A DNA stretch of 64,000 nucleotides from Flavipsychrobacter sp. (GCA_041392855.1 JAWKLD010000001.1:1350001-1414000), one strand, 5' to 3'; numbered from the stretch's first letter, positions 19,005 to 29,033 are shown. A program made the numbers and translations. Notes: generated from the letters alone by a model not told the origin.

Positions 19005-20063
19005 TCAGAAAGCTTCACCAAACGATACATAAAAGCCGCTATTATCCCCTTCTCCTATTGCATAATCTATCCTTAGGTTTATATCCTGCTTCCTATCGAT
19101 AAGAAAACGCAGCCCCAATCCATAATTATACTTTGTATCTCCTAAGCGAAAACTTGAAACGTTACTATAAAGATTAGCCCCCCCTCCAAAAGCTGCCAAC
19201 CCCAACCGCCATAGAAATATTGAACGTGCTTCAAACTGTATCGTACTTAAATTATTATCCCTAAACCTACCGTAGTAATAGCCTCTTACCTGCTTATCTC
19301 CACCTAGAAATGCAAAGTCGTAGAAGGGAGGTTGAGAAAATGTAAACTCATTATAAGTTCTTAGGGAAAAAGTCAGCATTTCCTTAATGGTATAGTATTT
19401 ACGGACATCTAAGTTTAGCTTTAGATATTTCTGTTGAAAAACATAAGTAGTATACAGATAATAATAGCTCCCCTTTTTAGGGCTAAGTAAACTATTCCTC
19501 ACATCCTTAAATAGACTAAAACCCAGACCTGTAGAATTATTAGACGAAAGCTTAGGGTATAAAACTCTTTCCTTCTGCAGCTTATCAAACAACATATATT
19601 TACCACCTAACCCAACAAACCATTCTCGATCCACTTTTTTATATACAGAGATATCTGCAATATATCTGTTACTCGTATACAGAACCTCATCAACCTCTTT
19701 TGTATCATTGCCTATACCATAGTATTTATCAGGAAATTTTGAATAATGTAACCTACCCTTTGTAAACCACTTTTCTTCCTTGAAAAAGTAATTCCAATCG
19801 GCATCAATAATAATTTGCTTGTTCCAAGTATAATTAAACTCCAACTTAGCATTGGACACTCTGGTCAAAGAGTCTTTATAAAAATCGAACGTAAATAGAG
19901 AAACTGCTCCTAGATAGGTACTTGTTTCAGGGGCATATCCAAAAGCCGGCACCGGCAATATAGAAACCTTACGATGTTTTGCAATTTCTTGGGCCGTCAC
20001 ACTACTCTGAACAAATAGCATGCACATGCTAATTAACCAATAGCATCTATAATATCTAAACAT
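19005..20063 (-). CDS. Omp85-type outer-membrane beta-barrel protein (no POTRA)
   Basis: A 352-residue protein with a signal peptide ending VTAQ, followed only by alternating aromatic/polar beta-strands: a bacterial surface antigen (D15/Omp85) barrel without N-terminal POTRA domains. The segment 'FLGGDKQVRGYYYGRFRD' matches the VRG(Y/F) lid-loop motif of the superfamily, and the protein ends in Phe as outer-membrane barrels do. The start is ATG 20063, directly after a TTG. It begins 13 nt after the stop of the FG-GAP cytochrome gene, so the two form an operon. Barrel-only Omp85 relatives are poorly characterised; insertion or secretion of the partner lipoprotein is a guess. Confidence 0.85.
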   Translation of the reverse strand: MFRYYRCYWLISMCMLFVQSSVTAQEIAKHRKVSILPVPAFGYAPETSTYLGAVSLFTFDFYKDSLTRVSNAKLEFNYTWNKQIIIDADWNYFFKEEKWFTKGRLHYSKFPDKYYGIGNDTKEVDEVLYTSNRYIADISVYKKVDREWFVGLGGKYMLFDKLQKERVLYPKLSSNNSTGLGFSLFKDVRNSLLSPKKGSYYYLYTTYVFQQKYLKLNLDVRKYYTIKEMLTFSLRTYNEFTFSQPPFYDFAFLGGDKQVRGYYYGRFRDNNLSTIQFEARSIFLWRLGLAAFGGGANLYSNVSSFRLGDTKYNYGLGLRFLIDRKQDINLRIDYAIGEGDNSGFYVSFGEAF

Positions 20064-20076
20064 CAAAAATAGTATA

Positions 20077-21588
20077 TTAATTAACCGTCTTATTCTCTAA
20101 GAGTATATAAGGAACTCCCTTTTCCACCCACTTCTCTACTAGTCCATTGGCAGGAATCACTTCAAAAGCTAATGCACCTAATACTATGTCTATATCTCCA
20201 TCATTATCTACATCTCCATTATCCATTACTATCCATCTTCCTAGCGTTGGATTTTCAATAGTAGAGAGTGTATAATTCCCTTGCCCATCATTATTGTAAA
20301 ACACAAAACTTTCATTGGACTGTTTTTGATAGTCCGGAAAAAATGAAATGGCAGCTATATCAATATCTCCATCATTATCATAATCTGCAGGCATTGCTGC
20401 ATAAGCGCCATTAAGTTGTAGAAACTGCTGTTGTTCAAACTTGTTGTGCCCATCGTTTATGTATATATATATACCATGATAAGGTTTTAATATTGGAGGG
20501 AAGTCGGCATTATCACCCGCGGTATATATGATATCATCAAAACCATCCTTGTTAAAATCAAACAGCTGAAAGTAGGTAGAGCCATAAGAAGGGGGAAAGC
20601 GCAGCGTGTATTCTTCTTTAAAGTTGCCCTTCCCATCGTTATAATATGTAAAGACACCTTCATCTCCTTGCCCAAAGAGTGCAATTATATCATCATAGCC
20701 ATCTTTATTCATATCCTTCAGGTACGCTTTTACAGCACCAGGCCTATATCTCAACACTCGCTTATCAAAATTGCCATCACCGTTATTATGCCACCAACTG
20801 AGCACACCTGTCCATTTAGAGAACTCACAGGTAACAATATCCATCAAACCATCTCCGTCTATATCTCCATAGCTGCTATGTACAGGACGACGCAAGGAAT
20901 CTATTACTTTATATGGTTTGCTTTGTCCTTTAGGTAAAGACAATATATAGCCACTCCCCACATCAGTAGGCGAAAAAGACCCCATCATCGTTATCATATA
21001 CTCATTAGAGAACTCCTGCATCCACACAGGAGTTTCCCCTACCTTTGCTCCTTGCACAAAATTAAGATCAGAGGAGAAAATGGATAGGGATTGAGAATTA
21101 GCATCACCAACGAATATGGCATTATTAACCGTATCAAAGCGAATCATTGTAGCACTAGGAGGCGACAATTTATACTCTGGCACTTTTACTTTAAATAAAT
21201 CTAAATTGTTGCTGATCGCTTTAATTTTAGGTTGCTCTAATTCTTTAGGAGCTAATGACAAATAGTAGTCTTTTATCTGCTGCCATTCCTCATCAGTTAC
21301 AATTTGCCTGCTAGGCACTATACCTGCGGCATCTATTGCGGCCTGCTCTTGTGCATTTGCTGCTAGTATCCCTTTAAGTGAATCATGCTCTATAACACCT
21401 AAGAAAACACCCATTCTTGGCAACATGTATAGCTCCCAAGAGCTTTTGTTCAGCAATTCTGGTTCAGGAAACTGATGACAACTTGCACAATACTGCTTAG
21501 CAAGCTGCTCCCCTTGCCCAAGCTCCTTCTTTTGCTTACAAGAAAACGATAGCAGCAAAGACAAGAATAATATACCACCCTTTTTCAT
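20077..21588 (-). CDS. Cytochrome c/FG-GAP repeat lipoprotein
   Basis: A 503-residue lipoprotein (lipobox L-S-F-S-C, Cys17) with a single haem-binding CASCH at 34-38 close to the N-terminus, then five or more FG-GAP/VCBS calcium-loop repeats ('DIDGDGLMDI', 'DMNKDGYDDI', 'DFNKDGFDDI', 'DYDNDGDIDI', 'DVDNDGDIDI'), forming a beta-propeller. FG-GAP propellers bind Ca2+ and often mediate extracellular contacts; the haem suggests electron transfer or a redox function at the surface. First gene of a two-gene operon with the Omp85-like barrel. A near-consensus TACTTTCG box (21605-21612) lies 16 nt upstream. The partner of the haem is unknown. Confidence 0.85.
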   Translation of the reverse strand: MKKGGILFLSLLLSFSCKQKKELGQGEQLAKQYCASCHQFPEPELLNKSSWELYMLPRMGVFLGVIEHDSLKGILAANAQEQAAIDAAGIVPSRQIVTDEEWQQIKDYYLSLAPKELEQPKIKAISNNLDLFKVKVPEYKLSPPSATMIRFDTVNNAIFVGDANSQSLSIFSSDLNFVQGAKVGETPVWMQEFSNEYMITMMGSFSPTDVGSGYILSLPKGQSKPYKVIDSLRRPVHSSYGDIDGDGLMDIVTCEFSKWTGVLSWWHNNGDGNFDKRVLRYRPGAVKAYLKDMNKDGYDDIIALFGQGDEGVFTYYNDGKGNFKEEYTLRFPPSYGSTYFQLFDFNKDGFDDIIYTAGDNADFPPILKPYHGIYIYINDGHNKFEQQQFLQLNGAYAAMPADYDNDGDIDIAAISFFPDYQKQSNESFVFYNNDGQGNYTLSTIENPTLGRWIVMDNGDVDNDGDIDIVLGALAFEVIPANGLVEKWVEKGVPYILLENKTVN

Positions 21589-21744
21589 ACAAAAATTTGA
21601 ACTACGAAAGTATATATAGCGATACGATACTACTTGAACTTAAACATTGTGTAATTGTTATCATTTTGAGAACAAGAAAAACTAACCTTAGCTATAAAAG
21701 GAAATCACCCAAACTCTCACTTCTCTTCAATTAGATTGCTTTTC

Positions 21745-21752
21745 TATCTTTA
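21745..21752 (+). promoter_or_regulatory. Near-consensus -7 box (TATCTTTA) of the amidohydrolase gene
   Basis: Seven of eight bases match TANNTTTG; it ends 16 nt before the ATG at 21769. Confidence 0.35.
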
Positions 21753-21768
21753 GTCAAAATTGCTACAC

Positions 21769-24700
21769 ATGACTAAAAATTGGTTACTAATCACATTACT
21801 ACTCATCCCTCATATTTTATTTGCAGGAGATAAAAAGAAAAAATGGGATGTAGAAAACCCCGGCAGCAAGCAAAAAGAAGTGTCTTTTACTGTAGATGAA
21901 GGCACATGGCTAAACCTTGATGTATCTCCAGACGGACAAGAAATTGTATTTGACCTACTAGGCGACATATATATTATGCCTAGAACAGGAGGTAAAGCCA
22001 AAGTTTTGAGACAGGGTAAAGCAATGGAAGTACAACCGCGCTTTAGTCCGGATGGCAAGAAAATATCTTTCACCTCGGATGCTGGTGGAGGAGATAATAT
22101 CTGGATAATGGACATAGATGGCAAAAATGCCAAACAGGTCACAAAAGAAAACTTCAGATTGCTGAACAATGCCGTTTGGACACCCGATGGCAATTATATT
22201 ATTGCTAGAAAACACTTTACTTCGACACGTTCTTTAGGTGCAGGAGAACTGTGGATGTACCATATCAATGGTGGTAGCGGCCTACAACTGACCGTTAAAA
22301 AAAATGACCAACAAGATGTGAACGAACCTTGTGCCTCCGCCGATGGTCGATACGTCTACTATAGTGAAGACATGTACCCTGGTGGTTATTTCCAATATAA
22401 CAAGGATCCTAATAAGCAAATATTCGTCATCAAACGTTTTGATAGAGAGGAGGGCAAAATAGAAACCATAACAGGTGGTCCGGGAGGGGCAGTTCGCCCG
22501 CAGATATCACATGACGGTAAGCTATTGGCATTTGTAAAGAGAATAAGAACAAAGACAGTCTTATTTCTAAGAGATATAGAAACTGGCGACGAATGGCCAA
22601 TATATGATGAACTCTCTAAAGACCAACAAGAAGCTTGGACCACTTTTGGTATCTATACAGGATTTGCTTGGGCGCCAAACGACAAAAGCATCATCATATG
22701 GGCAAAGGGTAAAATAAGAGAAATTGATATTAACTCTGTCAACCAATCTTTGCCAATTCCATTCTCTTGCGATGTTAAACAGAAAATATCCGAAGTAGTT
22801 AACTACCAACAAGAGTTAAACGATGACAAGTTCAATGTACAAGTTATTCGTCAGGCAGTAACTTCTCCAAACGGAAAATGGTTGGTATTTAATGCTCTAG
22901 GGCAGCTATATAAGAAAAGGCTACCTAATGGCAAACCTGAACGATTGACTGATGCAGAACATTTTGAGTACGACCCTACCTTCTCTCCTGATGGTAGTAA
23001 GGTTGTTTATGTTTCTTGGCAAGACACCAGTAGCGGGGGGCTCTATAGCGTAGACATTTCTGGTGGTGCTCCTCAAAAACTAAGCTCTAAAAAAGCAATT
23101 TATCGCACCCCTTCATTCTCTAATGATAGCAAATGGATCGTATATCAAAAAGAAGGTAGCAGCAACATTCTAGGTGCGGCACATACAGCTAAAACAGGCA
23201 TTTACATAATGCCTGCACAAGGTGGCGAAGAAAAATTTGTCACCCAAAAAGGATTTAGCCCTAGCTTCAATAAAGATGGCAATAGAATCTATTATCAATC
23301 TGGAGGAGGACTGAACAAGTCTTTCAATTCTTGCGATCTGGATGGTAATAATGAACGCACCATCTTCAAAAGTACATATGCTAAACAATTCACAGTATCT
23401 CCAAATGAAGATTGGGTGGCCTACAGCAACCTACGTCAAGTATATATTGCCACATTTCCACATACAGGAAAGCCTATAAATCTAAGTAGTGACTCTTCAA
23501 CCATCCCTGTTAGAAGAGTATCAAAAGATGCAGGCTATAGCCTACACTGGAACAGCAAAGGTGACAAACTGCATTACACTTTAAGTGACCAGTATTATAC
23601 CATAGAGCTAAAAGACTTGTTTGAATTTGTGGGAGGACAACCTGACTCTACATTTAAAATACCTGCAAAAGGTATTACCGTAGGACTAACGGTAAATACG
23701 GACAAGCCTGAAGGCATGATCGCCTTCACTAATGCCAGAATAATTACAATGGAGCAAGATGCCGTTATTGAAAACGGAACGATCATCATTGAGGGCAATA
23801 CAATAAAGGCTGTAGGAAAAGCTACAGATATAAAAATACCAACGTCAGCAAAAGAGATCAACTGTAAGGGCAAAACCATTATGCCTGGCTTTATAGATGC
23901 TCATGCACACGCTGGCCATTTCTATTCAGGAATAGTACCTCAAAAACACTGGCCTTACTATGCCAACCTTGCTTATGGCGTAACTACAATGCACGACCCC
24001 TCAGCCAATAGTGAATTTGTTTTTGCACAAAGTGAACTTGTAAAAGCCGGCCTTGTTGTAGGACCAAGAGTATTCTCAACAGGAACTATATTATACGGTG
24101 CTGATGGTGACTTTAAAGCCATTATCAACTCTAAGCAAGATGCTAAAAGTGCACTTATCCGTACAAGGGCATTCGGCGCATTTAGTGTAAAAAGCTATAA
24201 CCAACCAAGAAGAGAGCAAAGGCAGATGGTAATAGAAGCCGCGCGTGAGTTAAAAATGGAAGTTGTACCAGAAGGTGGCTCTTTCTTTTATCACAACATA
24301 AGTATGATACTAGACGGTCATACCACCATAGAACACAATTTACCAATAGCACCTTTATACGATGATGTAATACAACTATGGAAACATGCCAAGACAGCCA
24401 ACACCCCCACCCTTGTAGTAGCTTATGGCGGCTTGTCGGGCGAGTACTACTGGTATCAACACACTAATGTATGGGAGAAAGACAGACTTTTAAAATATAC
24501 TCCACGCCCAGTAGTAGATACTCGAAGCAGACATCGTATAATGGCACCAGAAGAAGAATATAAAAACGGACACATATTAGTATCTGAAAGCTTGAAAAAG
24601 CTAAATGATGAGGGTGTTATTATTAACATGGGTGCTCACGGACAACTACAAGGGCTAGGTGCACACTGGGAGATATGGATGATGGCACAAGGAGGCATGA

Positions 24701-25005
24701 CACCTATGGAAGCCCTACGTACGGCAACCGTAAACCCAGCCAAAAGTTTAGGCTTGTATAATCATGTGGGTTCCCTAAAAGAAGGAAAGCTTGCAGACCT
24801 TATTGTACTTGACAAAAATCCGCTTGAGGACATTTACAATACAGAAAGCATACGATACACCATGGTTAACGGAAGACTATATGATGCAGAAACAATGAAT
24901 GAAACAGGCAACTACAACCAACCTCATACACCTTTCTATTGGAAACAAAATAAAAATGCAGATTCATTTCCTTGGTACGAAGCTGAGGGACATTTAGAAG
25001 ACTAA
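21769..25005 (+). CDS. Secreted TolB-type propeller-amidohydrolase fusion
   Basis: A 1078-residue protein with a signal peptide ending LFAG. About residues 40-620 hold PD40/WD40-like TolB propeller repeats ('SPDGKKISFTSD', 'SPDGSKVVYVSW'), followed by a metal-dependent amidohydrolase. Metal ligands are visible: His712 and His714 in DAHAHAG, Lys808 in SVKSYN as candidate carbamylated lysine, and His851/His856 in GHTTIEHN. The ending 'LADLIVLDKNPLEDI' is typical of imidazolonepropionase/dipeptidase-like amidohydrolases. Likely periplasmic or secreted, hydrolysing a cyclic amide or peptide; substrate unknown. ATG 21769 was preferred to TTG 21760 because the signal peptide starts there. Confidence 0.9.
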   Translation: MTKNWLLITLLLIPHILFAGDKKKKWDVENPGSKQKEVSFTVDEGTWLNLDVSPDGQEIVFDLLGDIYIMPRTGGKAKVLRQGKAMEVQPRFSPDGKKISFTSDAGGGDNIWIMDIDGKNAKQVTKENFRLLNNAVWTPDGNYIIARKHFTSTRSLGAGELWMYHINGGSGLQLTVKKNDQQDVNEPCASADGRYVYYSEDMYPGGYFQYNKDPNKQIFVIKRFDREEGKIETITGGPGGAVRPQISHDGKLLAFVKRIRTKTVLFLRDIETGDEWPIYDELSKDQQEAWTTFGIYTGFAWAPNDKSIIIWAKGKIREIDINSVNQSLPIPFSCDVKQKISEVVNYQQELNDDKFNVQVIRQAVTSPNGKWLVFNALGQLYKKRLPNGKPERLTDAEHFEYDPTFSPDGSKVVYVSWQDTSSGGLYSVDISGGAPQKLSSKKAIYRTPSFSNDSKWIVYQKEGSSNILGAAHTAKTGIYIMPAQGGEEKFVTQKGFSPSFNKDGNRIYYQSGGGLNKSFNSCDLDGNNERTIFKSTYAKQFTVSPNEDWVAYSNLRQVYIATFPHTGKPINLSSDSSTIPVRRVSKDAGYSLHWNSKGDKLHYTLSDQYYTIELKDLFEFVGGQPDSTFKIPAKGITVGLTVNTDKPEGMIAFTNARIITMEQDAVIENGTIIIEGNTIKAVGKATDIKIPTSAKEINCKGKTIMPGFIDAHAHAGHFYSGIVPQKHWPYYANLAYGVTTMHDPSANSEFVFAQSELVKAGLVVGPRVFSTGTILYGADGDFKAIINSKQDAKSALIRTRAFGAFSVKSYNQPRREQRQMVIEAARELKMEVVPEGGSFFYHNISMILDGHTTIEHNLPIAPLYDDVIQLWKHAKTANTPTLVVAYGGLSGEYYWYQHTNVWEKDRLLKYTPRPVVDTRSRHRIMAPEEEYKNGHILVSESLKKLNDEGVIINMGAHGQLQGLGAHWEIWMMAQGGMTPMEALRTATVNPAKSLGLYNHVGSLKEGKLADLIVLDKNPLEDIYNTESIRYTMVNGRLYDAETMNETGNYNQPHTPFYWKQNKNADSFPWYEAEGHLED

Positions 25006-25011
25006 TTCAAC

Positions 25012-25054
25012 ACAGGGCTAATGAGCAAGCGCTTATTAGTCCTGTTATTTTTTT
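25012..25054 (+). terminator. Terminator of the amidohydrolase gene
   Basis: A 15 bp stem with two G-T wobbles (25012-25026 with 25031-25045) and loop AAGC, followed by a T-rich tract. The right arm touches the stop codon of the convergent SGNH gene. Confidence 0.8.
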
Positions 25055-26145
25055 GTTGATACCTGATCCCAATAACGAAGGTGATCATTCACTTTTTCTA
25101 TCCAAACTTTTGCACCTGCTATATTCCAATGAGTATCCCCATGTTTAAAATATTGTGCAGCATCTTTGCTTGCAAAAGTACTGTACACATCCACAATATT
25201 CATTTTCATAGGGTATCCTCTATTAGGATTTTGCAAATCGGGTATAAAACCATTATAATTTTCTGGCTGCAATACAGAAGCCGGGTTGGGTATTACAGAA
25301 AGATAAACATCATCAAAACCTTCGTTTAAATAATGCTCATAGATAGCATTGAATACGGATATATAGTAGCTTACCAGTGGCTCCGGCACATCGACATAAC
25401 TACTCGCATATTTGTCGTTATTTACACTCTCTCTTACAAACAAAAATCCCCCGTCATCTGAGATAACAACATTACCTGATGCTCTATTAAACAAGTAGTA
25501 ATTCATTTCCGCCTTTAGTGTTCTTAAGGACGTCATAAAGTTGTATGTGAATAAATTATACTCAATATTCTGATTGATTGACTCGTTAAAAAGCACATCA
25601 ATACTAGGTATAGAGAAACCACTATACTGTGTGCTATTAATAAATGGCATAATTCTTTCCTCCTTATATGCCATATCGGTTTGCGGTCTCACATTCTTAT
25701 AAATCTCATCAGGGAAATAAAAATAGCTCCTGAGAAAACGTTCTGTTATTTCTATAATAAGTAAATTCTTTTTTGAGGTATCAAGATTATAATGCAGCTC
25801 AGTATAATCTCTTCTTCCAAAGTGAAGAGTATTAACTCCAGCAAACACACTATCAGGAATATCTTTTACAAAACTATCTCCAAATAGATATAGATCTATA
25901 TTCTCATTACCCTTATCTGCAGCTACAAACTCTTGCTTAGCAGTATCTTTAAACTGTGGTACATTTTCCAAATAGGCTATACGAGCCAAGTCTCCTGTAT
26001 AATTAACCTTGTGTGGCGCAAAAGGACTTTCTATTGGCAATGCTTCCCTTTTATCAGATATTTTTTTCATTATGAGCTTTGAAGTTGAAATAATAACAAC
26101 ACCTAAAGCCAGCAACATTGCAATAAAAGACAATATCTTTTTCAT
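25045..26145 (-). CDS. AlgX/AlgJ-like SGNH protein, partner of MBOAT
   Basis: A 366-residue protein with one N-terminal membrane anchor (residues 4-24) and a periplasmic SGNH-like domain: GDS(F) at 89-92 (Ser91 as nucleophile) and D-x-H-W at 337-340 (Asp337, His339), the block seen in AlgX/AlgJ and related O-acetylation proteins. It starts 3 nt after the stop of the MBOAT gene. In alginate-type systems the MBOAT moves an acetyl group across the membrane and the SGNH partner places it on the glycan. The acceptor glycan here is unknown; the glycosyltransferase cluster 11 kb away is one candidate source. Confidence 0.8.
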   Translation of the reverse strand: MKKILSFIAMLLALGVVIISTSKLIMKKISDKREALPIESPFAPHKVNYTGDLARIAYLENVPQFKDTAKQEFVAADKGNENIDLYLFGDSFVKDIPDSVFAGVNTLHFGRRDYTELHYNLDTSKKNLLIIEITERFLRSYFYFPDEIYKNVRPQTDMAYKEERIMPFINSTQYSGFSIPSIDVLFNESINQNIEYNLFTYNFMTSLRTLKAEMNYYLFNRASGNVVISDDGGFLFVRESVNNDKYASSYVDVPEPLVSYYISVFNAIYEHYLNEGFDDVYLSVIPNPASVLQPENYNGFIPDLQNPNRGYPMKMNIVDVYSTFASKDAAQYFKHGDTHWNIAGAKVWIEKVNDHLRYWDQVSTKK

Positions 26146-26148
26146 ACA

Positions 26149-27534
26149 CTAAAATTGGAAGTATATAAATTGATTTTCTTCAAATATCCCGAAGTAATAA
26201 CATACCGCTACCATAAAAACCATATAGAACACAAATGAGCTATTCTTTCTGATCTTATATGTCTTAACTAAGCCTTCTTTAAACAACAAAATAAAGATCA
26301 ACAAGAAAGAGAACATAAGCTCTATGCCATTAAGACCAAAACGGGTAATACCTTCTTGTAATTTAAATATAGACAGAATATAATCGAAGGCTGTTGCTAT
26401 ATCAGGAGACCTAAAGAATATCCACAATAATGTTACGAATACAAAGTTGATCAAAGCAAAAGTCACCCACTTCAATCTGTTTTTCTCACTACTTTTTCGT
26501 CCGGGAAGCAACATTACCAAAAAACCGTGCAAGGCTCCCCATAAAACAAATGTCCAGTTGGCGCCATGCCAAAGACCACTCAATAAAAACACAATAAAAA
26601 CATTAACCCTTCTTCTCAGCTCTCCTTTTCTATTACCACCTAGAGGTATGTATACATAGTCTCTAAACCATGTAGAAAGAGAGATATGCCAACGACTCCA
26701 AAAGTTACTAATATTATGTGCTGTATATGGTTGATTAAAGTTTTCCATAAGCTTAAAGCCCATAACTTTTGCTGCTCCAATACCTATATCTGAATAACCT
26801 GAAAAATCGCAGTATATCTGAAAAGAATACAACATGGCACCAACAACTAAAGACACCCAAGACACAGAACCTGTATTATCAAAAACATAATCTACACAAA
26901 GTGCCAACCTATCTGCTATCACTACTTTTTTGAAAAAGCCCCACATCATTCTTGTCAACCCCTCTTTTATATTATCCCAATCATACTGTTTCAGCTTATG
27001 AAATTGAGGCAATACATTCTGAGGTCGTTCAATAGGTCCTGCAACCAATTGCGGGTAGAACATAACATACAATGCGTATATCATAAAGTTCTTTTCAGGA
27101 GGCTGATTGCCTCTATACACTTCTATGGTATAGCTCATTGCTTGAAAAGTGTGAAAAGATAACCCTATAGGCAAAAGTATTTCCAAAAATGGCAACTGAT
27201 AGTCTGGGAATTTGATATGAATGAGAGCCCCGAAGCTTTCCAATAAAAAATTGAAATACTTATAGTAAGCCAAGATACCTACATTAGCTATGATGCTGAG
27301 CACTAGCCAAAACTTCCTGTTTGCTTTCTCACTCCTTGCTATCTGTATACCCGCCAAATAATCTATTATGATTGTGAACCCAAGTATTAAAATATACTTT
27401 GGCACGAAAGACATATAGAAATAACAACTTGCTAAAAGAAGGAGTAACGTTCTGCTTTTTTGACTTTTCAATAAATAGTAACCAGAAGTTACTATTATAA
27501 AGAACAACACAAATTGCAATGAATTGAATAACAT
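26149..27534 (-). CDS. MBOAT-family O-acyltransferase (AlgI-like)
   Basis: A 461-residue polytopic membrane protein of the MBOAT family, about the usual AlgI length. The catalytic region 'SGLWHGANWTFVLWGALHG' holds His323 and the second conserved His336. It would pass an acyl group, usually acetyl from acetyl-CoA, across the inner membrane to an extracytoplasmic acceptor enzyme. First gene of a two-gene operon with the SGNH partner. A TACTTTTG box lies 26 nt upstream. D-alanylation (DltB-like) is an alternative, but no dltA/dltC is nearby. Confidence 0.93.
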   Translation of the reverse strand: MLFNSLQFVLFFIIVTSGYYLLKSQKSRTLLLLLASCYFYMSFVPKYILILGFTIIIDYLAGIQIARSEKANRKFWLVLSIIANVGILAYYKYFNFLLESFGALIHIKFPDYQLPFLEILLPIGLSFHTFQAMSYTIEVYRGNQPPEKNFMIYALYVMFYPQLVAGPIERPQNVLPQFHKLKQYDWDNIKEGLTRMMWGFFKKVVIADRLALCVDYVFDNTGSVSWVSLVVGAMLYSFQIYCDFSGYSDIGIGAAKVMGFKLMENFNQPYTAHNISNFWSRWHISLSTWFRDYVYIPLGGNRKGELRRRVNVFIVFLLSGLWHGANWTFVLWGALHGFLVMLLPGRKSSEKNRLKWVTFALINFVFVTLLWIFFRSPDIATAFDYILSIFKLQEGITRFGLNGIELMFSFLLIFILLFKEGLVKTYKIRKNSSFVFYMVFMVAVCYYFGIFEENQFIYFQF

Positions 27535-27560
27535 AATCGCTTATAGGCTCTAGGAAAGGT

Positions 27561-27568
27561 CAAAAGTA
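27561..27568 (-). promoter_or_regulatory. -7 box TACTTTTG of the MBOAT-SGNH operon
   Basis: Exact TANNTTTG on the minus strand, 26 nt before the ATG. Confidence 0.5.
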
Positions 27569-27656
27569 ATATTTCTATAATAATATCTTAATGTTTATCT
27601 CAAAGCCCTAACAAACCTTTTAAACAGACCTTACGTCTTATTAAAGAAAAAAAAAC

Positions 27657-29033
27657 ATGAAAACATTTGTACTACTATTTACTCTTTCATTAGCAAGCTT
27701 GAGCTTAGAAGCCCAAACCAGACTTATTGGTTACGAAGACTCCTCTGTATTTAATGGCAATCTACATGTCAGAAGTGCACAATGGAATACCTTTTCAGGA
27801 AATAGAGGCACTAGTTTTTCTTTTTCAACTAACGACTTACCCTTTAAGAAATACTACTTTATAACAAAAATTAGCCATAGCGATACTACTTACGGATCGT
27901 TTAATGACTATATGGCCCCTCCATATGAAGACAGCACAATGCAGGTCAACTCTTACAACGCTAACAATAACCTACAACTATCTTATCAATATATATGGAA
28001 CAAGAGCTCTTCTTCTTGGGAGCCTTCCCAAAAAGACTCCTTAAGCTATAACTCTACTAATAACCTGACTAGCAAACACACATACAAATATAACAAAGGC
28101 AATTCCTCCTATACACTTAACTCTATAAACCTTTTCACTTACAATAATAATTTACTACAGTCTGCAAGGTCCCAGTCGGCTAATGGGACTAATATTACCG
28201 AAAGAACATATAGTTACAATAACAACACAATAGTATCAGAGAAGCTGAATATTTGGAAAAATAACTCTTGGGCAGATAGCGAAAAAACAGACTATATATA
28301 TCTTAATAATTTACTAACTAAAAAAGTTAGATCTACGTGGAGCAACGCTCAATCGGCATGGAGCTTATCACAAGAATATACTTTTAGCTATACTAACAAT
28401 GGTCACCCCTTAACAATGACCAACACTGGATGGACCAATGGTTTTAAAAACTACTCTACAAAAGACAGCAACACCTATACAGGCAACAATATCCAGTACC
28501 AATTTCATGCTTCTGGCCCAACATGGGTTTATGATTTCAGAGACAGCTTTGCTTTCAATACCAACAACGACATTATATTTTGGCAAACAGAGAAGATAGA
28601 CCAGTTTGGCAATTTAACAAACTATGAAAAGACCATTACTAATTACGATAATGCTCATAACCCTCTGACAAGGAAAAAATATACTTGGGATGGTGCAAAG
28701 TGGATAAACGAAGGGCCTCATAGCTCAGTAAAATACCACTATGGAAAAACAACATCAATAGCACAAATAAAAAACAACTCAACAATAATAGATATCTATC
28801 CTATACCGACTAACAACGTTGTTAACTACAAGATAAACACCAACAAAACAGGCAAGGCGACGTATACTATCACTAACATGAATAGTAAAATCTTACGACA
28901 ATGGTCTGGCGAATTAAGCAAAGGGGAAAACGTCCATTCTATCCCTGTAAATGAACTCCCTACAGGCAACTATGTGCTACAATGCAGTCAAGCGGGGTCT
29001 GTTTCAGCAAAACAATTTGTGATTACTCGTTAA
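27657..29033 (+). CDS. Secreted repeat protein with T9SS sorting domain
   Basis: A 458-residue secreted protein with a signal peptide (MKTFVLLFTLSLASLSLEAQ). The middle (about residues 95-350) is a run of degenerate Asn/Tyr/Ser-rich units of the type 'YxYNxxNxxxS', similar in style to YD/RHS-type beta repeats. The last ~85 residues are a T9SS type A sorting domain ('IDIYPIPTNNVVNYKI...' to 'LPTGNYVLQC', ending FVITR). No catalytic motif was seen; an adhesin or structural surface protein is a guess. The 328-residue protein at 54894 has a similar repeat style but no sorting domain. Confidence 0.85.
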   Translation: MKTFVLLFTLSLASLSLEAQTRLIGYEDSSVFNGNLHVRSAQWNTFSGNRGTSFSFSTNDLPFKKYYFITKISHSDTTYGSFNDYMAPPYEDSTMQVNSYNANNNLQLSYQYIWNKSSSSWEPSQKDSLSYNSTNNLTSKHTYKYNKGNSSYTLNSINLFTYNNNLLQSARSQSANGTNITERTYSYNNNTIVSEKLNIWKNNSWADSEKTDYIYLNNLLTKKVRSTWSNAQSAWSLSQEYTFSYTNNGHPLTMTNTGWTNGFKNYSTKDSNTYTGNNIQYQFHASGPTWVYDFRDSFAFNTNNDIIFWQTEKIDQFGNLTNYEKTITNYDNAHNPLTRKKYTWDGAKWINEGPHSSVKYHYGKTTSIAQIKNNSTIIDIYPIPTNNVVNYKINTNKTGKATYTITNMNSKILRQWSGELSKGENVHSIPVNELPTGNYVLQCSQAGSVSAKQFVITR

